This document shows positions 56,223-64,000 of a stretch of DNA of 64,000 nucleotides, in pieces. A program made the translations under genes and the position numbers. Source of the stretch: Chaetomium olivaceum (taxonomy: Eukaryota; Ascomycota; Sordariomycetes; Sordariales; Chaetomiaceae); contig JAYWVB010000022.1 in the NCBI GenBank assembly GCA_039881045.1, positions 310,001-374,000 on the forward strand, written 5' to 3'. How positions within the stretch are numbered: the first letter of the stretch is position 1; every line of letters starts with the position of its first letter. The notes below the pieces were generated by a model. That model was not told where the DNA came from, ran no database searches, and saw nothing but the letters and a program-made list of their open reading frames with translations.

Positions 56223-57230
56223 AAAGGGGAGGTCTACGTAAAGTGCATCCGCAGTGCCATAGCTTACGGAGCCTCCAGCTTCCACCAACCAACAGCTCCA
56301 AGAGCTACAGGGCCGAAGGGGCCTGCAAAGGTCTTGTCCAAAGCTCAGAACAGGAGCCTTCGAATAGTAGTAGGGGCATACAAGTCAGCTCCTATTCGGT
56401 GCTTAGAAACAGAGGCCTGGGTGCCACCGCTAGACTTATATCTCAACAAGCGGCTGGCCGACTTCGAGGGCCGGCTACAGAAGCAGGCCCTACAATCAGG
56501 GGCTGGGCCGGAGGCCGAGAGAATAACCACGGGGCATCTAATCACTGAGGCCTGCAATAAGATCTACCGAAGGTTCAACAAGAGGAGGAAAACCCGAGGC
56601 CGGAGGCCCCGTCAGGGCCCGCAGAGCCCCACGCCCACTGAACTAGCCGCTAGTGTAGTGGCCCAGTGGGTTAACTACAAATGGAAGATCGGGGGGAAGG
56701 ATAGGGGGTCGAATACCAAGGAGGTGGTCGAACTGGCCTGGCAGGCCCGGTGGGAACAACAGAGAGCTAGTCAACAAAGTACTACTCGACAGAGGGTATT
56801 AAACAGGAGGATAGCCGACGAAGACCCCCCAGCCCTCTTATTTACCGACAAAGCTCTGATGAGACACGAAGGTCTTACAAAGGCGCAGAGCTCCCTCCTT
56901 TCCCAGGCCCGTATCGGGGATATAGGCCTCCGGGACTACCTGTTCAGGGTGAAAGTCCCGGAGGTCCGTACCCCCTATTGCGAGTGCGGGAGAGGCAGGG
57001 AGACAGTGGAGCACTTGGTGGTTTGGTGCCCCGACCCGCCGTTACAAAGGCCGTGGGACGGCAGAGAGATTCGGTCACATCGGGACCTACAAACCGTATT
57101 ACGGGGAGTAGGTGCCCGGAGCAGAAGATTTGTTAGGAAGGTCCTTGGCTGGCTGATGGACTCTGGCCGGCTACTGGAGTATAGCCTAGCCAGAAGGCTG
57201 GAGCTAGAAACAGTGGATGGGGAGGGCTAG
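56223..57230 (+). CDS. C-terminal part of LINE reverse-transcriptase polyprotein (truncated)
   Basis: The frame is open from the first base of the element to TAG, 335 codons with no stop, although no native start codon exists. It covers the thumb region (AIAYGASSFH, KVLSKAQNRSLRIVVGAYK, ETEAWVPPLDLYLNKRLADFE), an arginine-rich linker, a block LTKAQSSLLSQARIGDIGLR, and the terminal zinc-knuckle-like CECGRGRETVEHLVVWC typical of fungal Tad-clade elements. The catalytic YxDD part lies upstream and is missing. An intact frame without C-to-T stops suggests the insertion is recent or escaped repeat-induced mutation. Confidence 0.88.
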   Translation, partial: KGEVYVKCIRSAIAYGASSFHQPTAPRATGPKGPAKVLSKAQNRSLRIVVGAYKSAPIRCLETEAWVPPLDLYLNKRLADFEGRLQKQALQSGAGPEAERITTGHLITEACNKIYRRFNKRRKTRGRRPRQGPQSPTPTELAASVVAQWVNYKWKIGGKDRGSNTKEVVELAWQARWEQQRASQQSTTRQRVLNRRIADEDPPALLFTDKALMRHEGLTKAQSSLLSQARIGDIGLRDYLFRVKVPEVRTPYCECGRGRETVEHLVVWCPDPPLQRPWDGREIRSHRDLQTVLRGVGARSRRFVRKVLGWLMDSGRLLEYSLARRLELETVDGEG

Positions 57231-57396
57231 AGGGCACGGAGGCCGGCAAAGGGCCTCCTTTCTTTTGCAGTATGACGGATTCACAGATTGTTGTCTCAAA
57301 GTGGTAGACAGAGGTTTTTATCCGGCCTATACGGTACGGTTCCCTTTGTAAATAGCAGTAGAAGGACCGGCGCGCCCCAGGGCATATCGGTGTAGG

Positions 57397-57411
57397 AAAT
57401 AATAATAATAA
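57397..57411. repeat. (aat)n tail of the LINE
   Basis: About five aat units close the 3' end of the element directly before the right target-site duplication. Simple-repeat tails of this kind replace poly(A) in many LINEs. Confidence 0.85.
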
Positions 57412-57426
57412 TAGTTACACGGTAAT
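57412..57426. repeat. target-site duplication, right copy
   Basis: Identical to 56208-56222. It lies about 220 bp beyond the PDA1 stop codon. Confidence 0.9.
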
Positions 57427-57645
57427 TTCGGTGCAATCGGGCAGCAGCAAGTGTATTTCATACAGATTCGTAAATATCAAGGCTTCCCATTTCCGAACCT
57501 CAATTTCAGGACCGTCCCAGGCTCTATAGCAGATTAGGATAATGTACAAAAAAAACTCCCTAACGCTTAGAACCTCGCAGTTCCGGCATAAATCCGTCCT
57601 CCCTGGCTTAATCCATCAACACAAGACTCGGCTCCGGATGATCTT

Positions 57646-59195
57646 TTAGTTAAAGTAGAAGGCCTCATCCGGCGTACGACCCCGAATGAACTGCGGCTCG
57701 GTGCCACGGACGTAGATGTCTTCGAACAGGATCTTGGGGGTGGCCTCGGGGTGGGCCATCGCCTCAGCAGCGGCGACCTCCTCGTTGACGTGGCTGCGAG
57801 CCTCCTTGTCGATGGTCTTGAGCTCGTCCTCCTGAGCAACGCCCCAGTCGAGAATGTGCTGCTTCAGGCCGGCAATAGGGTCGTTGGTTGACCGCATGCG
57901 CTGAATCTCCTCACGAGTACGGTAGGTGGTGCCGGGGTCGGACATGGAGTGACCGCCGTACCGGTAGGTGACGTACTCGAGTACCAGCGGGCCGTTGCCC
58001 TCCTCAGTCCACTGCTTGCCGTACTGGACAGCGGCCTTGACGGCGAGGATGTCCATGCCGTTGACCTTCAGACCGGGGATGTACTGTCCACGCTTGTAGT
58101 AGTCCGTCAGGGCCGACGAGCGAGCCGCCGACGTGCCCATACCGTACTTGTTGTCTATGCAGTTGTCAGTAGGGGTTTTAGATGAGCAGGAACCGAGAAT
58201 CAAGCTCACTCTCGCAACCGAAAAGGGCAGGAAGCTTCCAAAGCTTAGCCATGTTGAAAGCCTCAAAGACCTGGCCCTGGTTGCTGGCACCATCACCTAT
58301 GAAGCGTTAGCAATAGGGTCCTCGAATAACATAACACCGGAGTCCGTACCATAGAGAATGACGGTAGCCTTCTTGCTGTCGGTGTACTTCTGGGCAAAAG
58401 CGAGACCGGCGCCGACGGGGACCTGGGCACCGACGATACCGTTGCCACCGTAGAAGCCCTTGGTGAACATGTGCATGGAGCCACCCTTGCCGTACGCAAT
58501 ACCCTCACGACGGCCAAGCAGCTCACCGATGATGGACCGGACGGTACCACCGCGCATGTATGCGAAGCCGTGGCACCGGTACGAGGTGATGACATCGTCG
58601 TCCTTGTTGATCGCATGCTCGATACCGACGGCGACGGCCTCCTGGCCGGTGGAAAGATGGCAGAAACCCCGGATCTTCTTCTCCTTGTATAGCCTGTCGG
58701 CAGCCATCTCCATTTGCCTTATCGAACACAACGTTAGCCGGCTGAAGCTATGCGGTGTTTCTAGGTCGTCTATGCCTACCTGACAGTCACCATGTCACGG
58801 TACATATCCTTCAGCTGCTTCTTGGTCACCTCGAGCGTGTAGGGGGGCGGGTCAAGCTCGTAGGTCTCGAAGCTCTCATCGTTGAGCTTGACGTGGAAGG
58901 GCTCCTCCTCGGCCTATTCGGAGCATCAGCGTTAGTAAAGCGCCAATTCCTCGCCAAAGCCCAACCCAGCCCACCAGAGTCCGGAACTTTCGCAAACTAA
59001 AGCACCACTAGTATTGACCCCCAAAACACCACTGCCCCTTGCTCCGGCACTCACCTGAGGAATTGAGCTCTTATCAACCTCCGCCGAAGCCGCATTGGTG
59101 GTGACCGTCCTCCGGGCAACAATCGAGGCGGCTTGGGCGCGCGGAGCAGCGCGCAGCGGCGCTACCCGCGATATCCGGAGGGCTCGCGAGAACAT
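57646..59195 (-). CDS. PDA1: pyruvate dehydrogenase E1 component alpha subunit (Pda1)
   Basis: The thiamine-diphosphate-dependent decarboxylase half of mitochondrial pyruvate dehydrogenase. Five exons (59055-59195, 58780-58913, 58350-58717, 58210-58296 and 57646-58154) give 412 residues in one frame. The first exon is a presequence (MFSRALRISRVAPLRAAPRA). Then come RGFCHLSTGQEAVAVGIEHA, the thiamine-diphosphate motif GDGASNQGQVFEAFNMAKLW with the downstream asparagine pair CENN, and the regulatory phosphorylation loop YGGHSMSDPGTTYR, which is intact. Introns are 141, 62, 53 and 55 nt. A LINE is inserted just beyond its 3' end but does not touch the coding region. Confidence 0.95.
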
Positions 59196-60303
59196 TGTGT
59201 GTGATGTGACAGGGTGGAGGGTGGAGGCGGGGAGAAAATGGAACGGCAAAAAAAGAAGAAGAAAACGGTGGTGGGTATGCGAGATCGCAAAGTTCTGCTT
59301 CCGCTGCACAGCTGGCCCTGCAAGCAGTTTGAGAAAAAGGGCGGCCCAGTTTTTGGCGTTGGGGCAACGGAATGATGCTTGTTGAACTCGGGCTAAGCCA
59401 GTTTGGGAGAGTTAAGCATGGGTTGGGGCTGGCTTTCCGGGCCCATCGGACCTTTCGCGCTAAGTTATTTGTGTGTGACAGCTCGGAGAGGACCGGCAAG
59501 ATCGCGCCAAGTGGGACTGTCAAATCGAGAGATAAGAGGATGGACCCGTTGATGTGTTGTTGCGTCTATCTAGCCTCGAATCCACGATACTTGGTAAACG
59601 CAGATATTTTTCGGAATGGACAATTGGGCGGGTTGGGGATCCGTCTACGTAGTACTTGGCTACATTATCGAAGTTTTAGAAACGATAATTAACCCCCAAA
59701 GCTCAGAGTTAATTAACTCCATACGAGTACACTACTGGACCCGAGAACCGGACCTACGTAGTGGGGACGGCCGAAGTTTGGTTTAACCTCCATCTTGAAC
59801 TGATCTGAGCTACAACGGGATGAAACCATGCACACCTCAAGACAAGAGCCACTCCATTACAGTCACTCCATACACACGTAAACTGACACTCTCTAGTTCA
59901 AACTCCGCAGGAACTTGGCCATCTCACGACGAGACCAGCCCCCACATGATCACAACATCAGCAGCATGTAATGCTCGCGTACTCCCCACACGACGATGAC
60001 CTTGTAAAATCCGAATCCGAGTCCAATGTTGAAAATTCATCCTCCCAATGCTTGTTTGCCTAATGGCAACCCTGATATCTTTGCCGAAACCATGCTAATT
60101 GTGTGTAACTTGGAACGCCGTAACAATGCCCATATCTCTCTCTCTGTGTCATTGCGCCTGGTACCGTATCTCCATGTGTCGCCTTCTGGTGCAACAAGGA
60201 AACGAACAAGTCCTGCGCTTGCGAGCCGTGTTAAAGGGGGGTATCTGCGAGTAAATAAAAATAAAAAATGTGCTCGCCGCAATATATCCGTGATAACGCC
60301 GCT
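59196..60303. other. interval between PDA1 and the F-box gene
   Basis: PDA1 promoter and F-box-gene 3' flank. It has tacgtagta/ctacgtag words at about 59646-59655 and 59755. No gene is seen. Confidence 0.4.
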
Positions 60304-62501
60304 TTATTCATCGTGGAAGAAGGTCGGGCCGCTCTGTTGAAGTGGCGCTGTTGAAGGCCCGGCATCCGTCATATCCACATCTTGTATCCCGCTTGCAGAT
60401 CCAGATCCTTGGTAACCCAGGGAGAATGCGCTGAGCGGCCGGTCTGGTACCGGTCCCTCGAGCCTCCGTTTCGGGGGTAGCATGGATTGCTCGTCGAGGA
60501 GCATTTCTTCCGGAGGGGAGAATGACCACACCTAGTGTTTAGGTTAGCAACAGCTGTGGATCAGGTAAGTGTAGCTGTTGTTCGCTTACCTCCATGACAG
60601 TCCTGCTATTCTTCAACGCCATAGCCACGCATTTCTCCTCCTCAAAAGCAACCCGCCACACTGCTTCGCCCTGGGTGACCAGCTCGCGTACAAGGTTGCC
60701 TGTCTTGAGGTCCCAAACCTTGACCCGCCCGTCGCTACCGCCGCTGACTACCCGGGTGTCGTCAAACTGCAGGCTCGTGACGCTGTTGTCATGGGCTGCA
60801 AGGCGGTGGATGGCGCAGAACCTCTCGAGAGACCACACCCTCACAGACCCGTCACTGCCGCCGGTGACGAGGGTGCCGCCACGCATCTGCAGTTGTCCTA
60901 CAAGAGATGTATGCCCCTGGAGAATCGCTTGGCACTCGCTGGAAAAATTCAGTTAGTTCGGCCGGAAGAAGCATGTAGTGACCCAGAATAACCTACCCAG
61001 TGTGAGCGTTCCATATCCTGACGCTGGTGTCCAAGCTTCCAGTTGCCACCCGCTGTCCGTCGAAAGCGATGGCATAAATGTGGCTGTAGTGTCCCTGGAG
61101 GGTGTGCAGACACCTGCCCTCCGAAATGCTCCATACCTTTGCCGTTGCGTCGTAGCTTCCGGAAACCACGATGTCGCCCTTGATCTCCAAGCAGCGGACG
61201 CTTGCCTGGTGGCCCACGAGCACGTTCTTACATACCCCAGTCCTGATGTCCCATACTCTGAGAGTCGTGTCCCTGGAGCCAGATATCGCGGTGTTGGCGT
61301 CTGACATCTTGAGGCAGCGAACAGTAGAGGTGTGACCCCGCAGCGTATACAGACATGTGCTAGGGGGTGGTTAGCAACGCCAAACCACACCGGATGAAAG
61401 CAAAACTCACCCAGTTGACAGATCCCAGACGCGGACATCACGATCGCACCCGCCGCTGACCAGAACGTCGTCCCATGGAACCATAGCCCAGACGCCCATC
61501 ACATGGCCCTGCAATGTGCGGAGGGTATTCCCTTCGGTATCAAACACGTGGATTTTGGCATTATCGAGAGCCACGATGATATACTTGGAAGTGAGGTGCA
61601 GACTGGTAACGACGCCGCCGTCTTGTGTGATGTTGCGCGACACGTTGCGGCCGCCGGTACGCCAAGCCGCATCAACTAGGTACCTCTGTTTGAAGTGGGA
61701 CTTGTAGGTCCTGAGTACGGGCCGCGCATTAGAGTCCATGTTGAAGGTCGCCGGTAGCGAAGTAGAGGTGAGTGCCGAGCTGAATCCTTGGCTTGCCGAG
61801 TCCTCGTCCTGTTGGCCACAGGAATAGGCCTCGGGCCTCGCAGTGTTGACCAGATGCATCGAATGTTGGACCTCAGATAATCTCCGCTGATAGTCATGCT
61901 TTACACACAGATTCTTCCATGTCATGTCATCACTTAGCAAGTCCCGCCATCTCCGCGACACTTGTGACGCGCGGGCCAGGACTTTTGGGTCATCGATGAA
62001 GGAGAGGATCTACGAAGTGTCAGTCGCGGGGTCAGGGGATCAAAATCTAAAAGGTCGAAAACGCACTCGGAGACACAACTCATCTGGAAGGGTGGTAAAT
62101 GGATCCTTCTTGAGCAGGGGGCTGACAAACTGATGGACAAAACTCAGTTGCCCGCTGGTGCAAAGGTTCAAGAGATCCGCCAGCAGTCGGGTCCTCTGGC
62201 CACCGTTGCATTGCACAAAGTATTTTCGCAGCTCAGAAAGATAAGCCTCTTCGTCCTCTCCCGCATTGCTCCAGTTCAGTCTCGAGTGTGACGGTCCGGG
62301 GGAGGCCGCAGGTGTCGGCGGGGGTGGTGGTGAGCCAGTGACTTGTTCGAAGTCGGCTGCTGGCGTGCTCATACTCGGTGTCGGTGGCCCCCTTGGCCGT
62401 TGCTGCGACAGCTTCACATTGTGGGTATTCAAGGACAGTTCCTCGTTGAAGACAGCACCTCTTCGCTCGGAGAAGCTAGCCGGCCGGTTGTAGGGCGGCA
62501 T
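60304..62501 (-). CDS. F-box/WD40 ubiquitin-ligase receptor, Cdc4/Fbw7 type
   Basis: The substrate receptor of an SCF ubiquitin ligase. Exons 62067-62501, 61411-62009, 60997-61359, 60590-60938 and 60304-60531 give 657 residues in one frame. The F-box reads FTTLPDELCLR then ILSFIDDPKVLARASQVSRR, split by an intron. Eight beta-propeller blades can be counted, the clearest being VWAMVPWDDVLVSGGCDRDV, ISGSRDTTLRVWDIRTG, VSGSYDATAKVW, ATGSLDTSVRIW, VTGGSDGSVRVW and VSGGSDGRVKVWDLKTG. Eight blades and the helix before the F-box point to Cdc4/Fbw7 rather than Met30/SconB. I start at the ATG at 62501. The frame is open a little further, to an acceptor-like TTGCAG near 62537, so an upstream exon is possible. 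The role of this homologue (cell cycle, or clock as in Neurospora FWD-1) is not determinable here. Confidence 0.88.
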
Positions 62502-64000
62502 CTCGATAGGCGCAAAGGGAAACGGCGGAATCGCGACCTGCAACCACTATCTCACGCCGCGTTGATCAAATATGAGCACCTAGGTCGGATGTCACCGAGA
62601 GCGGGGAGTGCAGGCAACCGATCGTCGCGCGGGAGAAGTTCGATGGTATGACGTCGGAATGCCCGGCTCGAATTGTAACGGTTCGGTATCGAGGTTGCAA
62701 GTAGGCAAGTCACTGATGTCCTGCACGCGTGCGGGGGTCGTCCACTGGCAAAGAGAGAGATCACGATCAAATAGCCCCGGGATAGAAAGTCGGAAGTCGG
62801 TCGGAACCAAGGTGACGAACTAAGCCGACGGGGGAGGGCGGAAACAGGGAAAAGGGGCGCTGAACCGAGGGTAGGTTGAGCGGGCGCGATAGGAAGGGAT
62901 GGCAAGGTCTGGTGTAAACGCGCGTGTTACACCATGAAAATGCCCTTCCAGATCGTCAAGTTCGCGGGGTTCAAGGGAGGTCGTGGAGAAGGCCAACTGC
63001 TTTAGGTTCGGATGCGAGGGCTGAGGAAGGGGAAGAAATACGAGGCGGGAAGGGGCGCCTCTTCCCTGAATTCCCATGCGCCGAATGAGGAGCAAGCTGA
63101 CCGGCCAGGCCCAGGGGTGTCTGCCATTGTATGGAGCTGCCCCACATGGAAAATGGCACGGGCCCACTTTATCGACGCCGCCAGGGCCGCACCCAACCTT
63201 TGGCCCTTGCCCATCCGCCACCTGTTACAACCCCCCTCCCTCAACCCTTCAAACCCTTGATCAAATGGAGCCACGATGGGTTGTGGGTGGGTTGGTTTCT
63301 CGACAGAGAGCCCACCGCTTCTTTGAAGGCATTCGCTCTCACGCGACCCAAAATCTCATCTCGTCATTCTAGGCTTGTGCTGGCACATTGGGCAGCCTTT
63401 CCTGTTCGGTGATCAGGATGGGAAGTCCAACAGCGCCCGGCAGCAGCGGAGCACGGCAGCAGGCCCTGTCGTCCATCGAAACCTCTCCACTAACAGCCGT
63501 TCCAGCCCTCGAGTCCTGCATGTCAGCATCCACACTTTGCGGCAACTGACACTCCATGTCAAGACCACCAACATCACCGCCTTCGGAGCGCGTTGCAGTG
63601 TTTGCGCTCAAGGCTTCTTCTAAGCGGCGAAGTCCACCAAAACGCCTATAATAACCCGGGACCTTGTCCTTATAAAACTGTACCTGCAGATCGGCAAACA
63701 CAAGCGGAGGGGTTTGCAAGGTTCAGGGCTTTCCAGCAGTATTTACACAATAACTACGATATATGTATACAGGCGGATAAGAGGTTCAATGCTGGCATTT
63801 AACAGCGCTTGGAGGACTCGCCTGCAAGGACAACCCCAGGGGATGGAGCCGACGACTGGCACTTCGGAAGGTTACCCAACTTCTGGGCCCAATGTGCTGT
63901 GTCGGGCTGTGCCGCTACCCACATGAGGCACACGGCACACCGCGAGATTGCATCAGCCTGCATCGAGATTGCTGCTGTGTCCATCTATCATGCCTCGCTC
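62502..64000. other. promoter side of the F-box gene and window edge
   Basis: About 1.5 kb with one weak coding candidate (63369-63719, minus) and otherwise nothing supported. The minus-strand frame at 62552-62905 probably lies in the 5' leader. Confidence 0.35.
63369..63719 (-). other. possible 3' exon of an unknown gene
   Basis: A 116-codon minus-strand frame with VQFYKDKVPGYYRRFGGL and LGGL/LEEALSANTATRSE-like helical sequence, preceded by an acceptor-like GATCTGCAG. Composition looks protein-like, but no domain is recognised and no upstream exon can be defined before the window ends. Confidence 0.25.

Larger units (their letters stand above)
56223..57411 (+). mobile_element. 5'-truncated non-LTR retrotransposon (LINE, Tad-type)
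   Basis: 1.19 kb of LINE 3' end, inserted on the plus strand between CDC9 and PDA1. It starts abruptly inside reverse-transcriptase coding sequence, has a short 3' untranslated region and ends in an (aat)n tail at 57397-57411. Both sides carry the same 15-bp host sequence, the mark of target-primed reverse transcription. The truncation means it cannot move on its own. Confidence 0.92.

Noticed and set aside
62552..62905. 117-codon minus-strand frame upstream of the F-box gene
   Set aside because: It has no domain, no suitable donor to join the first exon, and the composition of a 5' leader.
1..64000. tRNA or rRNA genes, biosynthetic or defence gene cluster
   Set aside because: I scanned by eye for GGTTCGANTCC-type internal promoters and for adjacent pathway genes and found none that hold up. 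A covariance-model search could still find one I missed.

Overview
The window is nuclear DNA of a filamentous ascomycete, most likely a sordariomycete. The evidence is short GT-AG introns of about 36-310 bp, GCTAAC/TACTAAC-type branch sites, GC-rich coding sequence, pyrimidine-rich promoters, and a gene set with fungal hallmarks (Zn2Cys6 factor, Mtw1, Fta2-like protein, Trk1, Cdc42, Tad-type LINE). There is no bacterial or viral architecture, no CRISPR array, and I recognise no tRNA or rRNA gene.

Layout, left to right: 3' end of an unknown gene (1-341); mitochondrial PPR protein (-) divergent from a histidine acid phosphatase (+); V-ATPase assembly factor Vma22 (-); Cdc42 GTPase (+); asparaginyl-tRNA synthetase (+); a decayed protein-kinase pseudogene (-); the four-RRM RNA-binding protein Mrn1/Nrd1 (+); kinetochore Mtw1/Mis12 (+); SWR1-complex subunit Swc2/Vps72 (-) divergent from mitochondrial cysteine synthase (+); an unknown mitochondrial protein (-) divergent from mitoribosomal bL19m (+); a 3.3 kb gene-free stretch; the K+ transporter Trk1 (+); TFIIH helicase Ssl2/XPB (-) divergent from CHY zinc-finger protein Hot13 (+); proteasome alpha4 Pre6 (-); D-2-hydroxyglutarate/D-lactate dehydrogenase (+); a Zn2Cys6 transcription factor (+) convergent with an Fta2-like kinetochore protein (-); an orphan gene fragment; DNA ligase I Cdc9 (-); a 5'-truncated LINE with a perfect 15-bp target-site duplication; pyruvate dehydrogenase E1 alpha Pda1 (-); and an F-box/WD40 protein of the Cdc4 type (-). 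The genes are mostly housekeeping and show no biosynthetic or defence cluster. At least six encode mitochondrial proteins.

Two features dominate the second look. First, genes left of about 40.2 kb carry many one-base frameshifts, often in homopolymers, whereas every gene right of that point reads cleanly once introns are placed. I read this as local assembly error rather than gene death. Second, the clean right half shows unusual exon structure (a 7-nt internal exon and a 36-nt intron in PRE6, start exons of 4 and 5 nt) and a recent-looking LINE insertion. I found nothing that I would call a previously undescribed system. The least understood intact gene is the mitochondrial protein at 28331-29581.
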